This document shows positions 26,872-36,099 of a DNA stretch of 64,000 nucleotides, piece after piece. The DNA is from Sphingomonas phyllosphaerae 5.2. GTDB lineage: Bacteria > Pseudomonadota > Alphaproteobacteria > Sphingomonadales > Sphingomonadaceae. The translations under genes and the position numbers were made by a program. The stretch is from contig NZ_ATTI01000001.1 in the NCBI RefSeq assembly GCF_000419605.1, forward strand, positions 2,080,501 to 2,144,500, written 5' to 3'. Every line of letters starts with the position of its first letter. The stretch's first letter is position 1. Below the pieces are notes generated by a model. It was not told the DNA's origin. It did no database searches and saw only the letters and a program-made list of their open reading frames with translations.

Positions 26872-27683
26872 CTCCGCTGGCAGCGCGGGCACCAGAAGGT
26901 CGAGCGCCCGCCTTCGGCATAACGCTCCACCATGCTACCGCACGCGCAGGGCTCGCCAGCGCGGCCGTAGACTGCGAATTGCTTGGAGAAATAGCCGAGC
27001 TCGCCATCGGGGCGCGCATAATCGCGCAACGACGACCCTCCGGCCTCGATCGCGGCATCGAGCACCAGCTGCACCGCCGGGACAAGTCGCTCGAGCGCTG
27101 CCGCTTTGAGGGCGCCCGCGGGCGTGTGCGGGTCGATCCGTGCGTCGTAGAGCGCCTCGCAGACATAGATGTTGCCCAGCCCCGCGACGATCCGCTGATC
27201 GAGCAGCGCCAGCTTGATCGAAAAGCGCCGCCCCGCCAGCACGCGCCGGAGACGATCGGGGGTGAAGTCGGGCCCGAGCGGCTCGGGGCCGAGCATTCGG
27301 AAGGCGGCGAAGTCCGCGACCGTGGTCGTCGGGACCAGGTCCACCGACCCGAAACGACGCGGATCGTTGAGCGCCAGCCGTCGTCCCTCGCCGGTCTCGA
27401 TGATCAGGTGGTCGTGCGGCAGCAGCTCCGCGGGATCGACACGCCATCGCCCCGACATGCCGAGATGGAAGATCAACGAGTCGCCGCGATCGGTTTCGAT
27501 CAGCCCGTATTTCGCACGCCGGCCGAGCGACGTTGCACGCGCGCCCGTCAGCCGCTGCCGCAGGTCAGGGGGAAACGCGCGGCGCAGATCGTCGCGCCGT
27601 GTCTCGACCCGTGTCAGCACCTGTCCCTCGAGCACGGGCCGCAAACCGCGCACGGTGGTTTCGACCTCTGGCAATTCCGGCAT
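26868..27683 (-). CDS. mutM: Formamidopyrimidine-DNA glycosylase (Fpg)
   Basis: 271 residues. The catalytic N-terminus [16 protein letters not shown] carries the Schiff-base proline P2 and E3; a helix-two-turn-helix domain follows ([18 protein letters not shown]) and a C-terminal zinc finger [10 protein letters not shown]...FWCPRCQR. Removes 8-oxoguanine and related oxidised bases with AP-lyase activity. Complete. Divergent from ubiE, 46 bp between starts. Confidence 0.97.
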   Translation of the reverse strand: MPELPEVETTVRGLRPVLEGQVLTRVETRRDDLRRAFPPDLRQRLTGARATSLGRRAKYGLIETDRGDSLIFHLGMSGRWRVDPAELLPHDHLIIETGEGRRLALNDPRRFGSVDLVPTTTVADFAAFRMLGPEPLGPDFTPDRLRRVLAGRRFSIKLALLDQRIVAGLGNIYVCEALYDARIDPHTPAGALKAAALERLVPAVQLVLDAAIEAGGSSLRDYARPDGELGYFSKQFAVYGRAGEPCACGSMVERYAEGGRSTFWCPRCQRS

Positions 27684-27729
27684 CCGCGCCCCCTAGCCGC
27701 TCGCCGACGGTGCGGCTAGAGCGGCGCGC

Positions 27730-28461
27730 ATGAGCGAAACCGTCTCCTTCGGCTACGAAGATGTCAGCCCGACCGAAAAGACCGCGCGCGTACGCAGCGT
27801 CTTCTCGAACGTCGCCAGCCGCTACGACCTGATGAACGACGCCATGTCCGGAGGCATGCACCGGCTCTGGAAGGACCGCTTCGTGCGCCGCGTGAAGCCA
27901 CGCGCCGGCGAGCAGATCCTCGACATGGCGGGTGGCACCGGCGACATCGCCTTCCGCCTTGCCGAAAGCGGCGCATCGATCACCGTCGCGGACATCAACC
28001 CGGAGATGCTGGAGGTCGGCATCGGTCGCGCGCAGCAGCGCGGGATCGACGGACTGGTCTGGACGGAGGCCAATGCCGAGACGCTGACCTTCCCCGACCG
28101 CTTCTTCGATGCCTACACGATCGCGTTCGGAATCAGGAACGTGACCGACATACCGAAGGCATTGCGCGAGGCGCATCGCGTGCTGCGGCGCGGCGGGCGG
28201 TTCTTCTGCCTCGAGTTCTCCACGAACGTCTGGCCGGGCTTTGCAGAAGTTTATGACGCCTATTCGCACCATATGGTCCCGAAGCTGGGTCAGTTGCTCG
28301 CCAACGACGCCGACAGCTATCGCTATCTGATCGAGTCGATCCGCCGCTTCCCGGACATGCCTGCGTTCGAGCGGATGATCGGCGACGCCGGGTTCGTGCA
28401 GACCAAGGTCGAGCCGATCATGGGCGGGCTGGTTGCGATCCACAGCGGCTGGAAGATTTGA
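27730..28461 (+). CDS. ubiE: Ubiquinone/menaquinone biosynthesis C-methyltransferase UbiE
   Basis: 243 residues with N-terminal FGYEDVSPTEKTARVRSVF, the SAM-binding motif DMAGGTGDIAFRLAE (about 65) and the UbiE signatures YDLMNDAMSGGMHRLWK (about 33) and RNVTDIPKALREAHRVLRRG (about 137). Performs the C-methylation of the benzoquinol ring in ubiquinone synthesis. Overlaps ubiB by 4 bp. Confidence 0.97.
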   Translation: MSETVSFGYEDVSPTEKTARVRSVFSNVASRYDLMNDAMSGGMHRLWKDRFVRRVKPRAGEQILDMAGGTGDIAFRLAESGASITVADINPEMLEVGIGRAQQRGIDGLVWTEANAETLTFPDRFFDAYTIAFGIRNVTDIPKALREAHRVLRRGGRFFCLEFSTNVWPGFAEVYDAYSHHMVPKLGQLLANDADSYRYLIESIRRFPDMPAFERMIGDAGFVQTKVEPIMGGLVAIHSGWKI

Positions 28462-29996
28462 CCTCTCCGCTCGTCCATACCTGGCGGCTCCTGAAGTGGG
28501 GCCGGACGCTGGCGCGCCACGGCGCGCTGAGCGGGCTGGAACGCGACCTCAACACGCCGCCGCGGCTGCGCCGGTTGCTGCGGGTCGCACGTTTCGGCGC
28601 GCGGGTGCCGCAAGTTCCGCGTTATGCGGACGCATTTGAGGCGTTGGGGCCGGCTGCGATCAAATTCGGACAGACGCTGGCAACGCGTCCCGACCTGGTG
28701 GGCGATGCGGCCGCGACCGATCTGCTGCGGCTGCAGGATGCGGTGCCACCGGTGCCGTTCGAGACGATCGAACGAACGATGCGCGCCAGCTTCGGGCGGC
28801 CGCTCGATACGTTGTTCACCGAGATCGATCCCGTACCGGTCGGCGCCGCCTCCATCGCGCAGGTGCATCGCGCGACGACGATCGACGGACGGCGCGTGGC
28901 GGTGAAGGTGCTCCGCCCCGGCGTGGAGGACGATTTCGCACGCGCGATCGAGACCTATGAATGGGCTGCGGCACAGATCGAGCCGATGGGCGGCGAGATC
29001 GCGCGCCTGCAACCCCGCCTGGTGATCGAGACGTTCAAGCGCTGGACAGCGCGGGAGCTGAACTTCACGCGCGAGGCGGCGTCGGCGTCGGAACTTGCCG
29101 AGACGATGACCTCGGAGCCCGACTTCTTCGTGCCCGCGGTCGATTGGGCGCGCACCACCGGCAAGGTGCTGACGATCGAATGGATCGACGGGATCAAGCT
29201 GAGCGATCGTACCGCGTTGCGCGCCGCGGGCTATGACCTGCCGGAACTGGCGCGGGTGCTGGTCCATGCCTTCCTGCGCCAGGCGATCGCCGACGGTTTT
29301 TTCCATGCCGACCTGCACCAAGGCAATCTGTTCGCCCTTCCCGGCAACCGCGTGGCCGCGATCGACTTCGGGATCATGGGGCGGATCGACCGGCGCGCGC
29401 GCGCCTGGCTCGCGGAAATCCTGTATGGCCTGATCACCGGCAATTACCGTCGGGTCGCGGAGATCCACTTCGAGGCGCAATATGTCCCCGCGCATCATAG
29501 CGTCGAGGAATTCGCGACCGCCCTGCGCGCGGTCGGCGAGCCGATGCGCGGCCTGCCGGTGAAGGACATGTCGATCGGGATGATGCTCGACGGACTGTTC
29601 GGCATCACGCGCGACTTCGACATGGTGACGCAGCCGCATCTCCTGTTGCTCCAGAAGACGATGGTGATGGTCGAGGGGGTGGCGACCGGGCTCGATCCCG
29701 ACATCAACCTGTGGGTCACCGCCGCGCCACTGGTCGAGGACTGGATCCGCACCGAGCTGGGGCCCGAGGCGGCGATCGCAGACCGGCTGGTCGCCGACGT
29801 CAGGACGCTGGCGCGGCTGCCTGAACTGGTGCGGCGGATCGAGGCGCGCTTTCCTGCGCCCGGCGGCGCGCCGCCGCGTCCGCCGCTGCGCGAGATCGAG
29901 CGGGTACGGGTGGGCGGAGGCTGGCGCTACGCGGTGGCCGGCGCAATCGGGGTGCTTGCCGGGATCGCGGGCATGATGCTGGCCAACGGATGGTAG
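28458..29996 (+). CDS. ubiB: Ubiquinone biosynthesis regulatory ATPase UbiB
   Basis: 512 residues from a TTG start at 28458 that overlaps the ubiE stop. ABC1/ADCK atypical kinase: KxGQ motif KFGQTLATRPDL (about 71), A-rich nucleotide loop PVGAASIAQVHRA (about 130), VAVKVLRPGVE, HADLHQGNLF (about 288) and IDFGIMGR (about 305). Two C-terminal membrane segments, the last about 490-510. Needed for the hydroxylation steps of coenzyme Q synthesis. The rare TTG start and overlap suggest translational coupling. Confidence 0.95.
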   Translation: MTSPLVHTWRLLKWGRTLARHGALSGLERDLNTPPRLRRLLRVARFGARVPQVPRYADAFEALGPAAIKFGQTLATRPDLVGDAAATDLLRLQDAVPPVPFETIERTMRASFGRPLDTLFTEIDPVPVGAASIAQVHRATTIDGRRVAVKVLRPGVEDDFARAIETYEWAAAQIEPMGGEIARLQPRLVIETFKRWTARELNFTREAASASELAETMTSEPDFFVPAVDWARTTGKVLTIEWIDGIKLSDRTALRAAGYDLPELARVLVHAFLRQAIADGFFHADLHQGNLFALPGNRVAAIDFGIMGRIDRRARAWLAEILYGLITGNYRRVAEIHFEAQYVPAHHSVEEFATALRAVGEPMRGLPVKDMSIGMMLDGLFGITRDFDMVTQPHLLLLQKTMVMVEGVATGLDPDINLWVTAAPLVEDWIRTELGPEAAIADRLVADVRTLARLPELVRRIEARFPAPGGAPPRPPLREIERVRVGGGWRYAVAGAIGVLAGIAGMMLANGW

Positions 29997-31039
29997 CTGC
30001 GCGCGCGGTGCACGGCGTGGTCGGACGATGGCTGGCGACGCCGAGCCGCGTTGCCACGCTTGGCCGGCGGACGGCGCGGCTCGTGCTCGCGGTATGGCTG
30101 GTAATGCTGGTCGCCGCGGCACTAACTGCGCCGTCGGCTCCGACGATGCCCGAGTTCCTGCACGACGCGATCGTGGCGACGATCCGCCACGGCGGCGACT
30201 TCTACGATACGGCCCGCGACCTGCTGCGCACCGAACCCGACGCGCGCGCGGCGATGGCCCTGCCCTCGCCGCTGGCGGTCGTCGAGGCGGCGGTGCCGCG
30301 CTGGGCGATGACGGCGCTGGTCGCGACCGCATTGACGACGCTGTTATGGGCTGGCGGGTTGCGCTTGGGAGCATTGTTCGCGCGGACGCCGGGCGCGGTG
30401 ATGATCGTGAGCTTGCTCGCGGGGGGCGCTGTGGCGGTCGCCGCCCTGTGGCTCGTTGCGCCACATGCCGGTGCGGCCGCGATCCTGTCGGCGATCGCGA
30501 TCGTCGCGCGGCGGCGCGATCTGCATGTGGCGTCGATCGCGACGGCCTGCGCCGCTGCGCTGATCGATCCGGCTGCGCTGATCACGATCGCGGCGATGGG
30601 AATGCTCGCGCTGCTCGATGGTTCGCGGCGTGAAATCGCCGGCTGGATCGTCGCGTTCGTCGCGGCAGCGGCGGTGTTCGCCTTGCATCTTCATGCGCTG
30701 GCCGGAGTCGCCCTGCCTCGTCAGCACGTCGATCCTGCCGAGGGCGCCCTGGCGAGGCTGGTCGGCGCGGCTTTTCCGGGGCTGCCCGGCGGCTTGGCGG
30801 CCGCATTGCTGATCGTGTCGGCGATCGGATGGGCCACCGTGAGCGATGTGATCGGACTCCGCGTCGTGGCGATCATGGTGGCCGGCGTCGCGCTCGATGG
30901 CGTGATGGGCTTACGATCCGCGACGCTCATGGCCGCGCTGGCCGCACCGGGCGTGGCGCTGGCGCCGGGCGGGATCGGCGATGCACTGCGTATCGCACTC
31001 GACAGACGACGGATTACCGTGACAAGGGTCGTGCGATGA
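29990..31039 (+). CDS. Polytopic membrane protein of unknown function
   Basis: 349 residues; ATG at 29990 overlaps the ubiB stop codon, and its own TGA overlaps the coaBC ATG. Hydrophobicity suggests about eight or nine transmembrane segments, the first at about 32-46, with an exposed 60-residue loop after it (MPEFLHDAIVATIRHGGDFYD). The strong coupling to ubiB and coaBC shows it is translated. The HGGDFYD loop recalls the first periplasmic loop of membrane glycosyltransferase-like proteins, but no catalytic pair is evident. Unrecognised. Confidence 0.8.
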   Translation: MVAARAVHGVVGRWLATPSRVATLGRRTARLVLAVWLVMLVAAALTAPSAPTMPEFLHDAIVATIRHGGDFYDTARDLLRTEPDARAAMALPSPLAVVEAAVPRWAMTALVATALTTLLWAGGLRLGALFARTPGAVMIVSLLAGGAVAVAALWLVAPHAGAAAILSAIAIVARRRDLHVASIATACAAALIDPAALITIAAMGMLALLDGSRREIAGWIVAFVAAAAVFALHLHALAGVALPRQHVDPAEGALARLVGAAFPGLPGGLAAALLIVSAIGWATVSDVIGLRVVAIMVAGVALDGVMGLRSATLMAALAAPGVALAPGGIGDALRIALDRRRITVTRVVR

Positions 31040-32217
31040 GCCGGATTCTGCTGATCGTGGGCGGTGGGATCGCCGCCTACAAATCGTGCGAACTCATCCG
31101 CGGATTGCGCGCGGCGGGGCACGAGGTACGCTGCGTCCTCACCGACGGCGGCGCGCATTTCGTCACCGCGATGACCCTTGCAGCGCTGAGCGAGAACAAG
31201 GTCCACACAACGTTGTGGGACCTGAAGGACGAGGCGGAAATGGGTCATATTCGCCTCAGTCGCGAGGCGGATCTGGTGGTGGTCGCCCCGGCGACGGCGG
31301 ATCTGATCGCGCGCATGGCGAACGGCCTCGCCAACGATCTTGCCACGACATTGCTGCTGGCGACGGACAAGCCGGTGCTGGTCGCCCCGGCGATGAACGT
31401 GCGGATGTGGCAGCATGCGGCGACGCGGCGCAACGTCGCCCGGCTGCGGGAGGACGGACTGCTCGTCATGGAACCCGACGACGGCGCCATGGCCTGCGGC
31501 GAGTTCGGGCCGGGACGGCTGCCGGAGCCTGTCGCAATCCTCGCGCGCATCACGGAATGTCTGCGAGATACCGTGGATAAAAGACTGAACGGACGGCATA
31601 TCGTCGTCACCGCCGGCCCGACGCGCGAGCCGATCGACCCCGTGCGCTACATCGCCAATCGCTCGTCAGGAAAGCAGGGGTTCGCGATTGCAGCAGCCCT
31701 GGCCCAGCGCGGTGCAACGGTCTCGCTGATCACGGGACCGGTCGATCTGCCGACACCTGCCAACGTTACCCGGATCGACGTCGAGACGGCTGCCCAGATG
31801 CATGAAGCGGTCGGTGCAGCCCTCCCCGCCGACGTCGCGGTCATGGTGGCGGCTGTAGCCGATTGGCGAGTCGCGCACGTTGCCGACCAGAAATTGAAGA
31901 AGGGTGATGGCGACCCGCCGCCGCTCCAGCTTTCGCGAAACGTCGATATCCTCGCCGCGCTGGCGAACGATCCGCGGCGACCGCGATTGCTGATCGGGTT
32001 CGCGGCCGAGACGGAACGGGTCGTGGAGCATGCCGCCGCAAAGCGTGTTCGCAAGGGGGCGGACTGGATCGTCGCCAACGATGTCTCCGGGGACGTCATG
32101 GGAGGCGATGCCAACACCGTCCATCTTGTGACGAACGCGGGTGCGGAAAGTTGGGAGCAGCTTCCAAAAACCGTGGTGGCGCAACGACTTGCCGACAGGA
32201 TCTGCGATGCCATTTGA
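31036..32217 (+). CDS. coaBC: Bifunctional phosphopantothenoylcysteine decarboxylase/phosphopantothenate--cysteine ligase
   Basis: 393 residues from the ATG at 31036 ([17 protein letters not shown]). The CoaC flavoprotein half (1-185) has the [20 protein letters not shown] block, the PAMNVRMW substrate motif and the [11 protein letters not shown] flap. The CoaB half (190-393) has [28 protein letters not shown] and NDVSG. Together they convert 4'-phosphopantothenate to 4'-phosphopantetheine in CoA synthesis. Both halves intact; dut overlaps its 3' end by 11 bp. Confidence 0.97.
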   Translation: MSRILLIVGGGIAAYKSCELIRGLRAAGHEVRCVLTDGGAHFVTAMTLAALSENKVHTTLWDLKDEAEMGHIRLSREADLVVVAPATADLIARMANGLANDLATTLLLATDKPVLVAPAMNVRMWQHAATRRNVARLREDGLLVMEPDDGAMACGEFGPGRLPEPVAILARITECLRDTVDKRLNGRHIVVTAGPTREPIDPVRYIANRSSGKQGFAIAAALAQRGATVSLITGPVDLPTPANVTRIDVETAAQMHEAVGAALPADVAVMVAAVADWRVAHVADQKLKKGDGDPPPLQLSRNVDILAALANDPRRPRLLIGFAAETERVVEHAAAKRVRKGADWIVANDVSGDVMGGDANTVHLVTNAGAESWEQLPKTVVAQRLADRICDAI

Positions 32218-32656
32218 GCCCATCAAGATTGCTCTGCGCCGCTTGCCGCATGGCGGGGATTTGCCGCTCCCGACCTATGCGACGGCGGGGGCCGCGGGGA
32301 TGGATGTCGTCGCGGCCGAGGACGTGACGCTCGCCCCCGGCGCCCGGCATGCCGTGGCCACGGGGTTCGCCATCGCCATTCCCGAAGGGTATGAGGTGCA
32401 GGTGCGGCCGCGATCGGGGCTGGCGCTGAAATTCGGCGTGACCTGCCTCAACACGCCCGGCACGATCGATGAGGATTACCGTGGCGAAATCAAAGTGATC
32501 CTCGCCAATCTTGGTAGCGAGCCTTTCGACGTGCGCCGCGGCGACCGGATCGCGCAACTGGTGCCTGCGCCGGTCTTGCGGGCGCGGATCGTCGAGGTCG
32601 ACGTGCTGGACACGACCGACCGTGGCGAAGGTGGCTTCGGATCGACGGGGCAATGA
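32207..32656 (+). CDS. dut: Deoxyuridine 5'-triphosphate nucleotidohydrolase
   Basis: 149 residues from the ATG at 32207 ([14 protein letters not shown]). All five dUTPase motifs are present: [42 protein letters not shown] and the C-terminal [10 protein letters not shown]. Homotrimeric enzyme hydrolysing dUTP to dUMP. Overlaps coaBC and the following small gene. Confidence 0.97.
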   Translation: MPFEPIKIALRRLPHGGDLPLPTYATAGAAGMDVVAAEDVTLAPGARHAVATGFAIAIPEGYEVQVRPRSGLALKFGVTCLNTPGTIDEDYRGEIKVILANLGSEPFDVRRGDRIAQLVPAPVLRARIVEVDVLDTTDRGEGGFGSTGQ

Positions 32657-33015
32657 TGCTCGCTGTGCTGCTGCTGTTCGGGCAAGCCCTGTCGTTGGCC
32701 CCACCAGCCGACTGGGAGACCTTACCGACGCTGCCGCTTCCCTCCTCCGGGGCGCCGACGCCACAATTCGAGCAATTCGTGCGGAACGAGGTGCAGGCTG
32801 CCCGTTGCGTGCTCGGCGCGGATCGAACCACGCTCGACATGGCCGTGCTCGTCGCCACGAACGGCCGCGTGCGGCGGATCGTGCCACGCGCGATCGGTTG
32901 CGCCGGCGTCGAACAATTCGCGGCCGGCATCGTGTTGCGGGCGGCGCGCGACACGATCAGGCCACCGTCGGTCGATACCTGGTATCGTACCAGCGTGCCG
33001 TTGACGCAGCCGTGA
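32653..33015 (+). CDS. Small exported protein, unknown (possibly TonB C-terminal-like)
   Basis: 120 residues, ATG at 32653 overlapping the dut stop. Signal-peptide-like start [18 protein letters not shown], then about 100 residues with two cysteines (ARCVLG near 51 and IGCAG near 82). The spacing of hydrophobic strands ([21 protein letters not shown]) is faintly like the TonB C-terminal fold seen in small sphingomonad exported proteins. Function unknown; the moeB/thiF-like gene begins within its last codons. Confidence 0.7.
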   Translation: MMLAVLLLFGQALSLAPPADWETLPTLPLPSSGAPTPQFEQFVRNEVQAARCVLGADRTTLDMAVLVATNGRVRRIVPRAIGCAGVEQFAAGIVLRAARDTIRPPSVDTWYRTSVPLTQP

Positions 33016-33791
33016 CGCTGGGCGCCGACGAACTCGCGCGGTACGCCCGGCATATCGTGTTGCCGGAGATCGGCGGCAGCGGGCAGCAACGATTGGCGCG
33101 CGCGCACGTGGTGGTGATCGGTGCGGGTGGGATCGGATCACCGGTGATCCAGTACCTTGCCGCTGCGGGAGTCGGTTGGCTGACGATCATCGACGACGAT
33201 CACGTCGACCTGAGCAACCTGCAACGCCAGACGCTGTTCGCGACGGGCGAAATAGGACGACCGAAGGCGGAGTCGGCAGCGGCGGCGGTGACGCGGTTGA
33301 ACCCGCATGTCACCACGATCGCGCATGTCGCGCGCATCGGAGTGGAGAATGTCGACGCGCTGCTAAGCGATTCGCCGTCGGTGGTTATCGACGGATGCGA
33401 CAATTTCGATACGCGCCTGCTGGTTGCCGATGCGGCGCTGGCGCGGCGCATCCCGCTCGTCTCCGCCGCGGTCGGGCGGTTCGAGGGTCAGGTCGGGGTG
33501 TATCGTGGATGGGAGCCGGGCAAGCCCTGCTACCGCTGTTTCGTCGGCGACGCGCCCGCCCGCGATGCGATGACATGCGCCGAGGAGGGCGTGCTGGGTC
33601 CGGTCACCGGGATCGTCGGGAGCATCGCGGCGCTGGAGGCGATCCGGCAGATCGCCCCGTTCGGCGACGACAGCGCCGGGAGGGTGTTGTTGCTCGACCT
33701 GCTGTCGCTACGCTTCCGGACGCTGGCGCTGCCAGCCGATCCGGGGTGCCCGTCGTGCGCGCGCGCCAAGGATCGGGTAGCGCAGCCGTGA
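33012..33791 (+). CDS. ThiF/MoeB/HesA family adenylyltransferase
   Basis: 259 residues from a GTG overlapping the previous stop (GTGA). E1-like fold with nucleotide loop GAGGIGSPV (about 38), DDDHVDLSNLQRQTLFA (about 60), and the MoeB-type CAEEGVLGPVTGIVGSIAALEA (about 188). Zinc cysteines appear as CYRC (about 173) and CPSC (about 246). Adenylates the C-terminus of a sulfur-carrier protein (MoaD or ThiS). No rhodanese domain. MoeB is favoured by the CAE-GVLGP motif, but ThiF is possible. Confidence 0.9.
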   Translation: MTLGADELARYARHIVLPEIGGSGQQRLARAHVVVIGAGGIGSPVIQYLAAAGVGWLTIIDDDHVDLSNLQRQTLFATGEIGRPKAESAAAAVTRLNPHVTTIAHVARIGVENVDALLSDSPSVVIDGCDNFDTRLLVADAALARRIPLVSAAVGRFEGQVGVYRGWEPGKPCYRCFVGDAPARDAMTCAEEGVLGPVTGIVGSIAALEAIRQIAPFGDDSAGRVLLLDLLSLRFRTLALPADPGCPSCARAKDRVAQP

Positions 33792-33875
33792 TAGGTCGCG
33801 TCGATCGCGCCGCCCGGCAGGTTCACCCCGAGCGCCTGGATCGTTCCAGCTTGCTAAGCCGTCCCTGCTTGCAGG

Positions 33876-33905
33876 ACCGTCCCCCGGGCTGCGCCGGGGG
33901 ACGGT
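33876..33905. terminator. Hairpin between moeB-like gene and galU
   Basis: ACCGTCCCCCGG (33876-33887) pairs perfectly with 33894-33905, 12 bp with a 6-base loop. It lies between convergent genes. No T-run follows on either side, so termination strength is uncertain. Confidence 0.5.
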
Positions 33906-33926
33906 CGATCGGGCAAGACTGATCCG

Positions 33927-34796
33927 TTAGCGGACGCGCTTCTCGGCAAAGGCGCGGACCGCCGGGCCGATGTCGGCGCGTTCCATCGCCAGCGCGAGAT
34001 TGGCGGAGACGAAGCCGGTCTTGTCGCCGCAATCGAAGCGCTCGCCATTGAAGGTGAAGCCGTGGAAGGGCTGTTGCCCGATCAGCTTGGCCATCGCGTC
34101 GGTTAGCTGGATTTCGCCACCTGCGCCCTTTTCCTTCGAGTCGAGGATCTTCATCACCTCGGGCTGGAGGATGTAGCGGCCCGGGATCATCAGGTTCGAA
34201 GGCGCGCTGCCCTTTGCGGGCTTCTCGACCAGCGCGGTCACCTCGGTCAGCGCGCCGTCGCGGGCGCCCGGCGAGATGATGCCGTATTTGTCGGTCTCCT
34301 CGGGAGCGACTTCGAGCGCGCCGATGACGTTGCCGCCGACCTTGTCATAGGCCTGCACCATCTGCGCCATGAAGTTGGGGGTGCCGACCATCAGCTCATC
34401 GGGCAGCAACACCGCGAACGGCTCGTCACCGACGATGTCGCGCGCACACCATACGGCATGGCCGAGCCCGAGCGGCTCCTGCTGACGCACATAGACCGGC
34501 GAGCCGGGCTGCTGACGGATGTTCTCGATGATCGACAGGCTCTTGCCGCGGGCGCGCATCGTCGCCTCAAGCTCATAGGAGATGTCGAAATGATCCTCGA
34601 GCGCGCCCTTGCCGCGCCCGGTGACGAAGATGATCTGCTCGATCCCCGCCTCCAGCGCTTCCTCCACCGCATATTGGATCAGCGGCTTGTCGACGACCGT
34701 CAGCATTTCCTTCGGCATCGCCTTCGTGGCGGGAAGGAACCGGGTGCCGAGCCCGGCCACGGGAAAAATCGCTTTGCGTACCGGCTTGATGGTCAT
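33927..34796 (-). CDS. galU: UTP--glucose-1-phosphate uridylyltransferase
   Basis: 289 residues from the ATG at 34796 (MTIKPVRKAIFPVAGLGTRF) with AGGAGG 5 bases upstream, one of the best ribosome-binding sites in the window. The nucleotidyltransferase loop GLGTRFLPATKAMPKEML (about 15), DKPLIQYAVEEA, and EKPAKGSAPSNL (about 190) are present. Makes UDP-glucose for exopolysaccharide and glycolipid synthesis. Divergent from the metallophosphatase. Confidence 0.97.
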   Translation of the reverse strand: MTIKPVRKAIFPVAGLGTRFLPATKAMPKEMLTVVDKPLIQYAVEEALEAGIEQIIFVTGRGKGALEDHFDISYELEATMRARGKSLSIIENIRQQPGSPVYVRQQEPLGLGHAVWCARDIVGDEPFAVLLPDELMVGTPNFMAQMVQAYDKVGGNVIGALEVAPEETDKYGIISPGARDGALTEVTALVEKPAKGSAPSNLMIPGRYILQPEVMKILDSKEKGAGGEIQLTDAMAKLIGQQPFHGFTFNGERFDCGDKTGFVSANLALAMERADIGPAVRAFAEKRVR

Positions 34797-34959
34797 TCGA
34801 TCCTCCTGTTGGCGCGGGCGCCGTGTACCGGTGGCAGCGAAGTAGCGCAATTCGTTAGCGTAACGGTTTGTCACACCGGCGTTGGCGGTCGTTGCTTGCG
34901 ATGGGCGCGCGACCCGCCTAAGCAGCCCGCTTCCCGACATCGCTGGTTCCGCGTTTTTC

Positions 34960-35721
34960 ATGCTCAAGAAGCTGTTTCGTTCGCCCCGTGCGGTCGCCAT
35001 GCCGGCGCCAGCGCCCGCCGGCCACACCCGAATCTATGCGATCGGCGACATCCATGGATGCCGCGCCGAACTCGACGGATTGCTGGCGTTGATCGACGCC
35101 GACGATGCGGCGCGTGGCGGGAGCGTCGAGACGGTCCTTATCTTCCTCGGCGACCTGGTGGATCGCGGACCGGATTCGGCGGGCGTGGTGGAGCGGTTGT
35201 TGACGTTGTCGCGCGAGCGGCCGGGCACGCGCTTCCTGAAGGGCAATCACGAGGAGCTGTTCCTTCATGCGCTGTCGGGTGCGAAGGACGCGCTGCGGAT
35301 GTTCTGCCGCGTGGGCGGCAAGGAAACGGTGCTGAGCTACGGCATCGACCGTGGCGAATATGATTCGCTCGACTATCCCCAGCTGGCGGAGCGGATGGCT
35401 GCGCTGGTCCCGCCCGCGCATCGCGCGTTCCTGGAGGGCTTCGAGGATTTGATCGTGTCGGGGGATTATGCCTTCGTCCACGCGGGCATCCGCCCCGACG
35501 TAGCGCTGGAGGACCAGCGCGACAGCGATTTGCGGTGGATTCGCGAGAGCTTCCTTGAACACCGCGGGACGCATCCGAAGATGATCGTCCATGGGCATAC
35601 GATCACCCCCGACGTCGATCGGCAGCCCAATCGGATCGGCATCGATACCGGCGCCTATGCATCGGGACGGCTGACCGCGCTGGGGATCGAGGGACAAGAG
35701 ACCTGGACCCTGAACACATGA
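34960..35721 (+). CDS. Metallophosphoesterase (serine/threonine protein phosphatase-like)
   Basis: 253 residues from the ATG at 34960 (MLKKLFRSPRAVAMP). PPP-family metal motifs: GDIHG (about 30), GDLVDRGPDS (about 66) and GNHEE (about 97), with the C-terminal HAGIRPD and HGHT histidines. Resembles bacterial PrpA/ApaH-like protein phosphatases; substrate unknown. The N-terminal 20 residues are basic without a cleavable signal. Starts 163 bp from the divergent galU. Confidence 0.9.
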   Translation: MLKKLFRSPRAVAMPAPAPAGHTRIYAIGDIHGCRAELDGLLALIDADDAARGGSVETVLIFLGDLVDRGPDSAGVVERLLTLSRERPGTRFLKGNHEELFLHALSGAKDALRMFCRVGGKETVLSYGIDRGEYDSLDYPQLAERMAALVPPAHRAFLEGFEDLIVSGDYAFVHAGIRPDVALEDQRDSDLRWIRESFLEHRGTHPKMIVHGHTITPDVDRQPNRIGIDTGAYASGRLTALGIEGQETWTLNT

Positions 35722-35741
35722 TGCACCGCGGCAATCAAGAC

Positions 35742-35769
35742 TTGCCTTTTCCCATTTCGGGGCTATGAG
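35742..35769 (+). promoter_or_regulatory. Probable sigma-70 promoter of the small membrane protein gene
   Basis: TTGCCT (35742-35747) and TATGAG (35764-35769) are 16 bases apart, with a predicted start about 22 nt before the ATG at 35798. Confidence 0.4.
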
Positions 35770-35797
35770 ATCAACCTGCACGCAAAGGGAGTTCATC

Positions 35798-36043
35798 ATG
35801 CGTATTGCGAAGTACATGCTCGCTGCCGCTGCCGCCACGCTGGCGGTTGCTCCGGCGATGGCCGCCCCCGCCAACTCGGCGGCGAGCCTCTCGGTCGCCA
35901 AGTCGGTTCGCGCTGGCGCCCCGTCGGCGAAGAAGAACGAGCTCGCCGGTGGCGGCGTGATCGTTGCGGTTCTGGCGGCTGCTGCCGTTGTCGCCGGCAT
36001 CGTCGTCGTCGCTGACGAAGACGACAGCTCGGACAGCAACTAA
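35798..36043 (+). CDS. Small exported or membrane protein (81 aa), unknown
   Basis: MRIAKYMLAAAAATLAVAPAMA is a signal-peptide-like start with AxA cleavage, followed by a short linker, a second very hydrophobic segment GGGVIVAVLAAAAVVAGIVVVA (about 51-72) and an acidic tail DEDDSSDSN. So it is either a small exported protein anchored by one C-terminal helix or a two-helix membrane peptide. RBS AGGGAG at 6-base spacing. A textbook terminator follows, so it is probably highly expressed on its own. No known domain. Confidence 0.75.
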   Translation: MRIAKYMLAAAAATLAVAPAMAAPANSAASLSVAKSVRAGAPSAKKNELAGGGVIVAVLAAAAVVAGIVVVADEDDSSDSN

Positions 36044-36070
36044 GCTGTTACGCTCTCCCTCGGGAGGAAG

Positions 36071-36099
36071 AATAGCGGCCTTCGGGCCGCTATTTTTTT
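36071..36099 (+). terminator. Strong intrinsic terminator with TTCG tetraloop
   Basis: AATAGCGGCC (36071-36080), loop TTCG, GGCCGCTATT (36085-36094), then T up to 36099. A perfect 10-bp stem with a stable tetraloop and a long T-run, 28 bp after the stop of the small membrane protein gene. Confidence 0.95.

Noticed and set aside
31571..31580. CGTGGATAA, close to a DnaA box, inside coaBC
   Set aside because: Single near-match in a coding region, no cluster.
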